A DNA stretch of 64,000 bases from Hirudinaria manillensis. Taxonomy: Eukaryota > Annelida > Clitellata > Hirudinida > Hirudinidae. The notes beneath the pieces were generated by a model. It saw only the letters and a program-made list of their open reading frames with translations, had not been told where the DNA came from and did no database searches. Numbering within the stretch: position 1 is the stretch's first letter; every line of letters starts with the position of its first letter. Shown here piece after piece: positions 38,001 through 49,494 of this stretch. Location: assembly GCA_034509925.1 (NCBI GenBank), contig CM067537.1, forward strand, positions 2,474,001 through 2,538,000. Reading direction: 5' to 3'. The position numbers were made by a program, and so were the translations under genes.

Positions 38001-38951
38001 GTATTAAAATAGACTTGTTATTAAATATTAGCGATCATTAGAAATATATTAGCCAATAAAATGTGGCTAGCTCAATAATCTCTAACAATGCTAATATTAG
38101 TTATTGGCAGTTATATTCATAATTAGCAGTTAATTAGAGTTAATGGCCAAACTGTTAAGCCTTGCATATAAAATGCAGATCAACGTGTTAACCTGCTAAT
38201 TAATATGCTAATGCATTCATAATTAATCGACGGCTTAAGCTCATTAGCATTTAACGATAACATAACTTTATTATTTAGCCTGCATGCCAAAGCCGACAGA
38301 ATTTCTGGGCTGCGAGAAGTTATTTCACTGTGCAAAAGGTTACGACAAGTTCGGAGTTTGCATCGGAGGTTGCAAATCGGGTTTCAGCGGGGACCATTGC
38401 ATCGAAAGAGGTAAACAGACAGACTGGCGTGTTTATGCCTGCCCTCTGTTGCCCTTGGCAACGCCGCTGTTATTTATAGTCGCATAGATATCAATTTTTA
38501 TGTTAAATTTAGTAACAGTTAACTTAGTAAATTATTAAAATTGAATAGATTTATTTGACGATTGATTGTTATTAATATTATTATTAATTAACACTAAAAT
38601 TAGTATAAATATTACAAATTAAGTTAAAACTTTGGTCCGCATCAGATATGTTTCATTGAACATTGATAATTAAATACAAAATTTTTTTTATAAAATTAAG
38701 CAAACGAAAATTATGATTAAATCAAATAAATTTTATTAATATTTTATAAATTTTTATAATATCAATTAATTATTAAAATTAATTAAATACATAAATAAAA
38801 ATTGAATACAGTGAGCGATACTATCGAGGCAATCGTCCAAGTAACTGCCACGGGCTCGAAAGAACCAATCGTTGCATGTCAAAGCTCAAACTTGATGTCA
38901 AACGTCATCTTCGACTTCGTCTTGATTTCAATGGTTACCTTATTTTTATAA
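35052..38951 (+). CDS. Gene B: fucolectin-WSC-WSC-EGF protein with short hydrophobic C terminus
   Basis: Nine exons: 35052-35085, 35561-35758, 36036-36251, 36492-36634, 36709-36832, 37373-37500, 37812-37938, 38279-38410 and 38812-38951. They sum to 1242 nt, 413 residues, with the same phase series as gene A. The signal peptide exon (MLIIVLICLLK) is again 34 nt; cleavage is likely after AFA. The lectin domain runs VNVAFGKRARKCEG ... KLSEVEVHTLG. WSC1 has IGCFERFL and CGGNYTFSVYIG; WSC2 has FFGCARTK and CGGNDYSSVYS. The EGF-like module is CEKLFHCAKGYDKFGVC ... SGFSGDHCIER. The protein ends in SNVIFDFVLISMVTLFL with no cytoplasmic tail, which suggests a GPI-type signal (inference) rather than the helix-plus-tail of gene A. 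Confidence 0.82.
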
Positions 38952-39907
38952 TTACCTTCCAACAAGGATTGAAACGGTCCGACAATCGAATTTGTTTCAT
39001 ATATTGTTATATATATATATGCATAGAGAGTCAGACATTTTCTGTTTTTTTTTTGCATAGAGAGAGTCAGACATTTTCTGTTTTTTGAAAGCAAACTTTA
39101 TTAATTTAATAATAATAATAATAATAATTTTTTGCAAATCGCCAATTATTTATTAATATTTGAAATGGACGTTTGCAAATATGGCATTTATTACAGAACA
39201 TCTAATAAAATTGTGAAACAAAAAACAAAACAATCCTTGAAAACGACATAAACGTATGATTGTCAATCGAATTATGGGTTGAATATGATATGGAGGCATG
39301 ACATGAGAAAGAATCAGAAGGTGATGAGGAAGAATCCTAACATACATGATAAGGTGATGAGGGAGAATCATAGGATGATAAGAAAGAACCATAACATAGA
39401 GTAGGGCGTATGAAGCATGGATCGATGAATTTTAAAATCACTTGCGAGAGAATGATGTATTGCATCCGGTGCGCATACGTAGCCAAAAAAAATGGATAGC
39501 TGATGGATTTCAGACCGAGATCACATTTGACATCCGTTAAGTAAACATCATTTAAATTCTATTGAAAAATAAATAAACAAAAATTGTCAGAGAAAATTGA
39601 TTAACTTGATTAACTCGGCCCATCAGAAACTTTATGAACTGACATATTGAGGTGTAAGTTTTCGTTTTAATTCCGATGTCTTTGTTTAAATAAAATATAT
39701 TTAAATATAAATATATTTAATTTAATCAATATTTAATATAAATAAATAAATAAAACAGAGGTGTTAGTCAAATTTTAAATTTATATGTTATTAAAATTTT
39801 ATTTGAAAAATGAGAAAATAAAACTTAAATTGATCGACGTCACATTCATCATGACAACATAAACAAAGGATTGAAAACAGTCAACACATTTGACATATGA
39901 GACGATT
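38952..39907. other. Intergenic, gene B to gene C
   Basis: AT-rich sequence with a tandem duplication at 39018-39085 (a unit with AGAGTCAGACATTTTCTG twice). No other gene seen. Confidence 0.5.
39018..39085. repeat. Two-copy tandem duplication
   Basis: Two adjacent copies of a unit starting GCATAGAGAG and ending TCAGACATTTTCTGTTTTTT. Confidence 0.85.
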
Positions 39908-40281
39908 ATGATTGCTGCCTGTCTGATTCTTATTTTCACTCATGGTTAATAAATTATTCATGATTCATTCATTAATATTAATCATTTGATTGTTTAATGA
40001 GATATTCTAAGATGTGGATAAACGTTATTAAATTTTAAAGATCATAATAAATTAACTTTGTTTTTAAAAGAAATTGCAATCCAACGAAGTAGTTAAAAAT
40101 AAATTACATAAAATATGAAACTCTAATAAACGCTAATAGTTTAATAAATTAATCAAAAATCTTAGTTAATCGAGTTTATTTATTCAAGATCCATTTCATG
40201 CCTAAATGACGGTGTTATGCCATTAAAAACTATCATAATATTCTTAGTGGATAATCAATCAATCGATCGATCAATCGATCG

Positions 40282-40370
<89 letters not shown>

Positions 40371-43260
40371 CCGTCCAACCAATCAATCGATCAATCAACC
40401 GTCCAACCAATCAATCAATCATTTACTATATTTACAGAGGCGATGGCATTGAACATCGCTCCGAACGGCACGGCGGTACTTTGCGAAGGTTCATTGCTGC
40501 CTCCTGTCATAACTGACGGCGACAGAAACACTTCCCACGAGATAGACATGGTCAATGGTTGCAAAGGATCGTATGCAATCACCATCACCTTCCAAGCTTT
40601 CTTCTTCATTCATTACGTCCATTTCTACCTAGGGCAAGCCCCAAGTAATTAATTAATTAATTAATCAATTAATTAATTAATTAATTAATCAATTAATTTA
40701 TTTATTTATTTATTTATTATTCGTTTACTCCATCATTGCAACCAATTTCTTCCACCCTTTGTTCTGATTTCTTTCAAATTCTTTTAAATTCTCCTCAAGA
40801 AACTGTTTGCAGACTTCTCTGTCTTCCTTGGACAGATCAAGATTTAAGATGACCTTGTTGAACTCCTTGCTGACCTTTAACCTCCTTGTGCATAGCGTAC
40901 GTCTCTTGGCCACAGTCTCTTGGCCACAGAATAAGCTCGCCTTCATCATCAGATGTTCATTTTATTTTATTATTTTTTTGAATTCCATTTTATTTTATCA
41001 GTCACGACCACGCCTCACACCCTGGACCACATGCTCGTCACGCTGTCTGATGGGAAGTCGATGTACGAGTGTGCCTCTCTGTCTGAACCGCTAAGGATTT
41101 TGAACACGAGTCAAGGTCTGAGAATCAACTGCGTCATCTGGAAAAAGCCATTTTCCGAGGTTTCAATGAAGTTCAGTCGTAAGAAAAATTTCGACCTGGC
41201 TGAAATTGAGATTCACACTTTGGGTAATTTTTCTGCCTCTTTGTTTTTGTAGGGCATCCGTTTATGCGTCCATCAGTCCATCCATCCATCCATCCATCCA
41301 TCCGTCCGTCCATCCATCCATATTAATCATAAACTAATCAATTTTCGTTTAGCATCTGGGATGCCCGGTGAAAATATTTTGTTTTATCGTGGATGTTTCT
41401 CTAAAATCATCAAAGAAAATCAAATTCCATTATCAGGCTTCGGGATTTGTTGGGATCATTGCGTGAAGGAAAATTACCCTCTGCTCGCCTTTGAGGTTAA
41501 CAATTGGAAATTTTAATATGATAATCATCATTTATCCATCCATCTTTTACATTCCATCCATCATTAACATTCAATTTACCAACTCCAATACCATAGAACA
41601 GTGTTCTATGTATCGGTTGATCTGAATACGGGTTTTGACGAAGCCCAGTTAAGGTCTAATGCAAATTTATTAAATAATTTAATAATCAAAAATATGCAGT
41701 AAATTTTAAATGCTAAATTAATAAATAGCTATCATAAAACATATTTAAGGATAACAAGGTATGTTTCTGCTCGAGAAGCTATGAAAATGAGAACGAAGTG
41801 AAACTGTCCCAGTGTTACAAGATTTGCTCAGGTCCAGTGGAGAGAAAATGCGGTGCAAAAGGCTTTTACTCGGTTTACATCGGTCAGAAAGAGTTTACAT
41901 AGGTTACGTTAAAACAAACTGTAAAAATGTTCTTATATTGTCTTTAAATCGTTCAGAAAGTCAAGCAACTTTTGTAAAGAGTTTGCATCGTTTACGTTTG
42001 AACAAACTGTAAAAAAAAACTGTTCTCAGATTGTATTATCAAGTATTTCTCCTTCAGTGCTTTTCCAGTTTCCGAACTTCTACGGATGCGCAAAGGGCTC
42101 GCAATTGAGTACCAACGTAACAATTGCGAATATAACTCTTGTCGAGTGTATCTTCGAATGTAACGAGTACAGATTCGCACTTATGAAGGTAATTCTTTTA
42201 ATTAATTATTCAGAATAATTTATTCTATATTAATTTACATATTAATATTATATATATGACGATGTTGACATTAATTAAGGAGTTAGGATAACGTTAGGAG
42301 TTCAGATTGATGAATGCAGATTGGCAAATATAATGCTAATTGGTTGAATTAAATCACTGGAATACAATTTATAGAGTAGCAATCTTAGTAATTAATCCTA
42401 GCAATTGCAATACTAAGGTTTGTTTGGGGGTTGGTACACCCAACACACTCACTCACCCAACCACCCCGACCTCCGGGAAAAGTTGAAATGGGGTCCCTGA
42501 GAACAAGGGGTAAATGCGTGACGTCAATATTCAATTTTAAGGCTAAACCTTAACATCCGCTCCCAGCCAAAAAATTCAGTCCTTATCGACGGCCCAGCTA
42601 CCCATAAAGATGATAGAGCCCATCCACCCTGCAGTGGAAATTTCGACGATGAATTTTTTTTTTAAATGATCTCTTAAAAAGGATGAAATTTGTTCATGTA
42701 CGAACAATGCACTGAACTTAGAAAACACCCCGGCACTTTGCGACACGCCATGTCCGACGGAGCCGAATGAAGTTTGCGGAGGCAAAGAGTTCGTTTCAAT
42801 CTACGGAAGTAGTTTGAATTTCTGATTTGCTTTTCTTATATCGTTTTAACATCTTAGAGGAGACTTGCACGGGAACGATTTCAATTTCAGCCTGCGTACA
42901 AGAACCGTACTTTCTGACCTGCGACAAGCTACTACAATGTGCTTTTAAGTACGACAAGTTCGGGAGGTGCTCGGACGGATGCAGAAGTGGTTTCGGAGGG
43001 GATTACTGCGTTGAACGATGCAAGTTTATCAACCACGACTACTACGTTTGTCGCAATCCTTGTAGAAACACAAACTCGTTGATAAGATAAAATGATTGTG
43101 ATTATAAGTTTTACGTAATTAAATAATTATAAATAAGGTATGATTGTAATTAATCATTTCAGTGACGGACACAGGCATCAGCAAAAAGAGCATCGGGTAC
43201 ATTTCCATAGCTTTTCCAACTGCCATCTCGTTGACGGCACGGAAAATGTCATTTAATTAA
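39908..43260 (+). CDS. Gene C: fucolectin-WSC-WSC-EGF protein
   Basis: Nine exons: 39908-39944, 40438-40644, 41002-41223, 41353-41495, 41750-41882, 42058-42188, 42682-42808, 42891-43019 and 43163-43260. They sum to 1227 nt, 408 residues. The signal peptide is [12 protein letters not shown], cleavage likely after EAMA. The lectin domain runs [14 protein letters not shown] ... [15 protein letters not shown]1 has FYRGCFSKI and [12 protein letters not shown]2 has FYGCAKGS and [11 protein letters not shown]. The EGF-like module is [17 protein letters not shown] ... [11 protein letters not shown]. To keep the family phase, the intron after 43019 must use a GC donor (GAT|GCAAGT). If it is not spliced, the frame reads on to a stop at 43088-43090. 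The last exon has a weakly hydrophobic segment [15 protein letters not shown]. An AATAAA follows at 43366-43371. Confidence 0.8.
40251..40421. repeat. (AATC)n/(CAAT)n microsatellite
   Basis: About 40 tetranucleotide units in gene C intron 1, ending just before the exon 2 acceptor at 40436-40437. Confidence 0.95.
40645..40720. repeat. (TTAA)n then (TTTA)n tract
   Basis: Begins at the donor of gene C exon 2, so the splice site is fused to the repeat. Confidence 0.9.
41271..41320. repeat. (CATC)n tract
   Basis: CATC/CGTC units in gene C intron 3. Confidence 0.9.
41883..42015. repeat. Imperfect tandem duplication in gene C intron 5
   Basis: Blocks containing GTCAGAAAGAGTTTACAT and AACAAACTGTAAAAA recur as TTCAGAAAGTC, AGAGTTTGCAT and AACAAACTGTAAAAA. 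The first copy begins at the exon 5 donor. Confidence 0.7.
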
Positions 43261-44213
43261 AAGACAGTTCATGTTCTCTAACTTTATAAAATATTTTTAT
43301 TTTTACTTTATTAAGTTGTAAATCTAATACTAAGTTAAGTTCGTTTAAAAGCATCATTGTGAACAAATAAAACTGTGAACTACTGAAGAATAGAAGCGTT
43401 AACTTTAATTTAAAAAAAAAAAACTAATTTTTGGAACTTTCCTGTCGGAAGTAATTTTTAGAATTGGAATTTTCGTGGCTGCAAATGACAAGTAATTCGT
43501 AATCAGTCTTTCGGTGTGGCACAGAGGATCTCAAAATCAAATTGATTTCCCGTCGAATTGTTTCCAAAGACATGAGTTTGGCTGACATGACATGGCTGAA
43601 ACATCGATATCCTTAATAGCATTTTCTTGCTTTGTAATTTCTAACACCGAATCTGTGGAGGATTGATTTTGTTCTGAATAAACTCAATAACTCAAAAAAA
43701 AGAAAAAAATTAGCTCTCTCGAAAGATAGAAACACACCCCAGGAAGAAATTCATCGGGAAAGAACCACTGGAAAACAAATGACTTCCGTGCAAAGCCAAC
43801 CAGAATCGAGAAATTAAAAATGTGTCAAGTCAAAGTTCGATAATAAAGTTGGAATAATATATGCATAAATTATTAATATATAAATTAAGTATTAATAATT
43901 ATCTATACCAATAAAAAAATGGACAGAATTAGACGCCTAGTTTCTTGGAGTGGGGACGGTGAGTAGACTAATAGTTATAAATTTATATTTTTATTAATCC
44001 CCTAGAATATTTCTAGGCTAATTAATTGCAATTAATTCTTTACTAATTGTTTTTAATTTTTAAATTTGCAGAAAAAAAAAAAGAAAATCGACATTTTAGA
44101 ATCGATCCGAGAAATCCGATATTACTTTTCGATCGTCTGTTTTATAAATGTTTTCAAAATAACGTCAGCCGATATAGTGGAGGATTGGTTGTATTCATGT
44201 AAACAATGCTCCG
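43261..44213. other. Intergenic, gene C to gene D
   Basis: Contains the gene C poly(A) signal (AATAAA at 43366) and presumed gene D promoter sequence. No further coding exon is supported. Confidence 0.5.
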
Positions 44214-47200
44214 ATGATTATGCTGTTTATTATTTTGCTTTCTGTCGTCAAAGGTGAATTAAAAATGTAAAACGCGATGGATTTAAAGTGGTCAGCGATT
44301 CTAATCTAAGACTTTAAGACGTTTTAAGACGATAGAAATTCATTCTGTTTTGTGCAAATGAACTTATTTCAATTGAACGTAGTAACAGATTCTTCTGAAA
44401 TAACCGGTAGCGGTACCGTCACCAAGCAAAAAGCCAACTCTTAAAAGCAAAGTTTACCATTTTTCTCTGGATTTCCAGAATCTGAACTTAGAGTAGGGTT
44501 AGGGTAGGGTCTGGGCAAGGTTAGGCACAAAACATCTCCGCCTGTGAGTTGGCTTTTTGCCTGTCACTTGCCCAATCATTCGAATAGCTACACCGCGCCA
44601 ACGACACAATTTAATAAAATAAAACAACTTTAGCTCTAAAATATTTAATTACAAGCGATTTATAAGAGACGATTGTTAGATGATTATTTCGATTATTATT
44701 ATAGAATTGTCTGCAACCAGCGTGGCTCTGAACAACAAAATAAAACTTTGTGCCGTTAGCGAATTGTCGGAAGCTCTGGTTGATGGAAACAAGAAGTATG
44801 GAATGAAACTGTCGGGCACAAGCGATTGCACTCAAAACGTTTTCCTGTCAATAACTCTCGGCAGACCTTATCACGTACATTACGTAATCATCAATTCAGG
44901 ATCCAACACAAGTAATGCGTTTAATACATTTATTGACATTTATCGCATGTTTACCATATGCAAACTAACTTTTGATATTTAAACGTGATATTTGGTCAGA
45001 ATTCCGTTCAGGTTTAAATTAATTTTGAGGGATTTTCAATTTGTTTTTGGCACGAAATTGTTCAATAATCCAGAGTTTATTTAAAGTTTAAATTATTGTT
45101 ATATTATTATAATATTGACGGTAACAGCTGCTTGTTTTATTTCGAATATGGATAATAATTCCTAACGAACAAAATTCCATTATGTTCGCTTAGCAGCTAC
45201 ACAGCTTAAGTTATGGCCAGTATTTCAGTATTGCTTTATATGATTTTAGTTTAACAGTTTCCATTTTATCTGCTTTTATAAGTCGCTTTTTTTTATAGAA
45301 ACCTTGAAAATTATATCAGATTTTTCTCCAGAGATCATTTCAGAGAACCCGCCATTTTGTTCACACGAGTTGCCTTCCTATCCAACAGAGTCGAATCCAT
45401 CGCTGGACTACTTCAAAGTCTACACAGGAGAAAGACATTTGTGCGCCCAGTTTGAAAAGTGCTTCAGTTCCGTCCGTCGTGGTTCAGGGATGAGGGTCAA
45501 CTGCCTGGCACGGTCGGAGCACGACTCAACGGTTCAGGTCCACTTGATCAGGAAAAGTGAAAGCTTCATGATTTCAGAAATCGGGGTCTACACCTTGGGT
45601 AACGATGCATGTCTAGTCCCTGTGCTGTCTAACTTGATATTCGAATCCAGTGCTTTAAGTAGCTCTTATGCTCGCCTAGATTGTACAAATATGACATTAT
45701 TTATGCGATTGGTCTTAATTTATTAGTTACTCAAGCAAAAAATATTATTCAGCGTGTTGAACTGCTGGATAGGTCATTTATGTGTGTAGCCCGTGTAATT
45801 TCTCACTGGAAGTTTTGCTATATTAGGTGCTCCAACCAATAATCTGGCAATAATCTGCGTGCCAACTTGGCCCGCGGGTCCCCGTTGAGTGGCCCTAATG
45901 TAGGGTCTGCAGTTGTCAACGACAGTGTAGGTTACAGTTTACAGGAGTCTAGACTAAACTACAGTATATGGACTAGAGCGTAAGCTCTAAACGAATCAAA
46001 ATTCTATTTCAGCGCCACCTATACCCGAGAAGACGATAATCTTTCCACGCGGATGCTTTAAAAAGTTTAGCAAAGTCGAATCGAAAACATTCGTGGATCT
46101 CAACACTTGCTGGAAGGGATGCTTTGCCCGAGGGTTTCCGTTGATGGCCATCGAAGTGATTATCGACTTCAATCAGTGATTGATTGCAATCGCTCGTCGA
46201 TTGATACCTTATTATGTGCATTGATTCTCCCATCCTCCCCTTCACCTCTTAATTCCTAATTTATTATTAATATTTAATTAAAATAATTAGCTGCAAATCA
46301 GTCTTCAGTTTTTCTGATAATCTCTAAATTAATTCGTATATTATTTTATTAGTTAATTCATTAATTCAATTCTTTGTTATTTCCGTTATTTTTTTAAAAT
46401 GTTTAATAAATGTTTGATAAATTGATTTATAGGAAGCCAGACGATGTCACTGTGGTACTGATCTGCCCATTGAATCTGAAGTGGCTCCAGAAGACTGCCA
46501 CAATGAATGTCCAGATTACGATGGACATTGTGGCGGAGTCAAATTATATTCTGTTTACATCAGTGAGGATTGCAGTATCTTCTATATATTATATATTATA
46601 ATTTATTGTATTGTATATATTTATATTACTTATTAATAAATTATAATAACGGTATATTAATATATTTTATGTGCTATAATTTATTCTATTTTATATGTTA
46701 TAATATTGGCTTATTAATGTGTTTCATATATTACAATATTGGTATATTAATACATTTTATGTGCCATTATATTTTCTATTTTATATATTATAATTATTAG
46801 CAAACAGCGCTGTATGACTTGTGGTTCTTTGCGTATGAGATGCAGCAACGTAGGTGGTATTTTATAATGACTTTAATCTAGATTTTCTAAATTTATTATT
46901 ATTATTTTGATACAATTATTCAACGATTAATTTATTGTATTTATTATTTATTACCGATATGCATATTCCCGTATTAATTAGCTAAATTAAGGCAAATATA
47001 TATGTATATTGAATGCTGTTAACAATGTATATTCTAACTTATTTAACAAATTTTCATCACAATTTTAATAATATGGCAGGTATTTAATAATATTTTATTC
47101 AAAGAAATTATGCTATTTATGCGCATTTAAAGTTTGCCCAATAAAAATCTATTGCTTAATAAGATATCACATCATCATCATCATCAGTAAACCCAACCGC

Positions 47201-48446
47201 TGCTAGGCATCACTTTGTGTCAGTTATTTACATATCAGTTAGCAAATTCAATTTTAATTTTATGTTGTTTGTACATATTCATGCTTATTTATACTCGAAT
47301 ATAACCTTCAAATTAGTCAGAGTCCAATTGCCATATTTTTATGGATGCTCCAACATCTCCCAGCCGAAGAAAACGATGGAGGGCAACTTAACTATATGGA
47401 AATGCTTGAAATACTGCAACACGTATCCCTACGCCTGGATGAGGGTAGGTGCTATCTATTCAAAATTAATATCCAATCAAAGTCTGTCTCGGCAATAAAG
47501 GGCAATTATTGTGTACGTTTCGAGGACAACGTCTGCGGATGCCTGGAAAAAGCGGGACATTTGGACCGCAGCCCGATACGATGTTCAACGCCCTGCTCCG
47601 GTGACTCGAGGGATATTTGCGGAGGTAACGGACGAGCCTCCGTCTACGGAAGTACGACTTTATTTTTAAAACCAAATTGTCGCCTGGCAACCCACTCCGT
47701 CCATTCGGTCATCCATCAATCCAGTCAGTCGTTTCACTTCGTTCCATTCATTTATTAATTACGGTCGCCAATGGCAACGCAGGAATTACAATACGATTCA
47801 GAGTAATAACGATAATTTGTAAGTTACGTTGATTTATAATTTATAAGTTACGTTGCAGTATATTCTATATATTATATTTATAATATGTACATATTATAAA
47901 TATAATATATAGTATAATATATATTTATATTATAAATACAATATATAGTATAATATATATTTATATTATAAATATAAATACTGATTCTTGGCAGCCTGTC
48001 TGAGGACACTGAAATTCCTCACTTGCGATGCTCTGCTTCAGTGTGACGGAAATTACGACAGGTACGGAAGGTGTCAACGTGGTTGCAGAATTGGATTCGG
48101 TGGTCCCTACTGTATAGAGAGAAGTGAATTATCGACTTTCAAATTAAATTAAATCTAATACATATTTAATACATATTTTAAAACTTCATGTTTAGAATGT
48201 AGAAATTTAGATATTTATTTTAAAATCCAAATATATTGTCGCTAGATTATGAAAGGGAAATGAGAGACACGTCGCTATGAATGTTGTTCATTTTCTTTTA
48301 TTCTTTTTTATATTTTTTATATCCTTAAATTGCTAAATTTTCTTCATTCAGTTCATCCTGGGATTTACATTAAATTTACAAGACCAACCGGTGTCGTAGC
48401 CAATACTAGCATATTCTGTGTGATTATGGCTTCAATAGTGATGTAA
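44214..48446 (+). CDS. Gene D: fucolectin-WSC-WSC-EGF protein
   Basis: Nine exons: 44214-44253, 44705-44911, 45332-45598, 46013-46155, 46433-46562, 47323-47444, 47525-47651, 47995-48123 and 48352-48446. They sum to 1260 nt, about 419 residues. The signal peptide is MIMLFIILLSVVK, cleavage likely after ELSA. The lectin domain runs TSVALNNKIKLCAV ... ISEIGVYTLG. Exon 3 has three in-frame acceptors (45299, 45332, 45344), so its length is uncertain. WSC1 has FPRGCFKKF and CGGVKLYSVYIS; WSC2 has FYGCSNIS and CGGNGRASVYG. The EGF-like module is CDALLQCDGNYDRYGRC ... IGFGGPYCIER. The end is hydrophobic (VVANTSIFCVIMASIVM). A strong donor-like AT|GTAAGT overlaps the stop, so a further tail exon, as in gene A, is possible. 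Confidence 0.8.
44424..44561. repeat. Inverted-repeat-bounded segment with telomere-like motif
   Basis: AGCAAAAAGCCAACTC near 44425-44440 is mirrored by GAGTTGGCTTTTTGC at 44546-44560. The interior holds TAGGGTTAGGGTAGGG. It lies in gene D intron 1 and resembles a small MITE-like element. Confidence 0.65.
46650..46798. repeat. AT-rich tandem repeat in gene D intron 5
   Basis: A unit starting GGTATATTAATA and containing ATTTTATGTGC and TATTTTATAT repeats with a period near 91 bp. The Tyr/Ile/Leu-rich frame across it is spurious. Confidence 0.75.
47865..47985. repeat. AT palindrome and duplication in gene D intron 7
   Basis: The sequence around the central GTAC (about 47897) is mirrored for about 30 bases on each side with one small insertion, followed by two copies of an AATATATAGTATAATATATA block. 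Confidence 0.8.
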
Positions 48447-49494
48447 GTAGAAATTAAATTCATAAAATATTAATAAAAATTGGGATTACCTTTCGTTATG
48501 CTTATATAATTGAATTTTAATTTTATGTTGTTTTCCTTTACACGTGAATTTTACAAACTCTTTAACAAACTGCGCGTGAAATCCAAGTGCAGGTCTAAAA
48601 ATATGTATACAATACTGCAAATCTGTAAAACATAATCTAATTAATATTCTACAGTTCGACAATCATAATTATTTCTGAATGACATAAATTAGAACAAATT
48701 AATCTTTGAATATTTATTTTCGTTAAGATGTTACTTGCTGTTACCGGGAAAGAAAGAGCTTTTGATGGAAAAATTGACACACTTGTTCAGATCAAAGTCC
48801 ACTGTTACGCCAGAAGAATGATTAAATTACATTTAATTTTGATAAATTCACTTATTACCCATTCATTCAATTCTACCTGTTCCAAGGTTTACATAAGAAC
48901 GTAAAAGATGCCCCTTACTTGTATATGTTTCGTAAATGTTGATAATTGAGTGTATTATAGTATTATTATTAAGTAGGAATTGATGTTTTGTGAAGATCAC
49001 AGTTGTAATTTATAACTTGGTCCTTACGATAAGTACGTATATCTTTGTGCTTTGTGTATTTGTTTTATTTGTTTCTCTACAGTCTCTGTAGTAAACATTA
49101 CTTGTGCCAATGTGGAATTGCCAAAACTTTTTTGCTTTTGATATAGCTAAATTGATTTGCTAAATACAATTGCCCTCAAATACAAGGTTTCGACAAGATT
49201 GCCATAGCTTAACGTACTCTAGAGTAGTTCTGTCCATTATTAATTTGGAAATGCCATTAGCGGTTATGAAAGAATCATAACTCTGAGACTCATTAATATT
49301 CCTCATCGAAACTACTTTACGAGAATTTTTATTCAAATCAAATTAAGTATAAATTTACAGTAAACTTATGTTTTAATAAATAAAGCAAGCCATCTGTCAC
49401 AACTTTATGTTATAGTTAACCTCGACGAGGTTAATAAGTCTATGCTTAGAAACAAAACAAGTTCTTGGCATTTTCACTCAGCGATAAAGAAGTC
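48447..49494. other. Intergenic, gene D to SURF1
   Basis: AT-rich and without a supported exon. A splice-acceptor-like TTTCTCTACAG at about 49081 is followed by only a short open frame and is not called. Confidence 0.5.

Noticed and set aside
40251-40421. CRISPR-like periodic array
   Set aside because: It is a simple tetranucleotide microsatellite in a eukaryotic intron with no spacers.
40217-40516. Ile-Asn-Gln-Ser repeat protein frame
   Set aside because: It is a tetranucleotide microsatellite running into gene C exon 2 in a different frame.
46570-46800. Tyr/Ile/Leu-rich 76-residue frame resembling a membrane protein
   Set aside because: It is an AT-rich tandem repeat in gene D intron 5.
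49081-49150. Possible tail exon for gene D after TTTCTCTACAG
   Set aside because: In the needed phase it gives a short segment without a basic tail; splicing evidence would be required.
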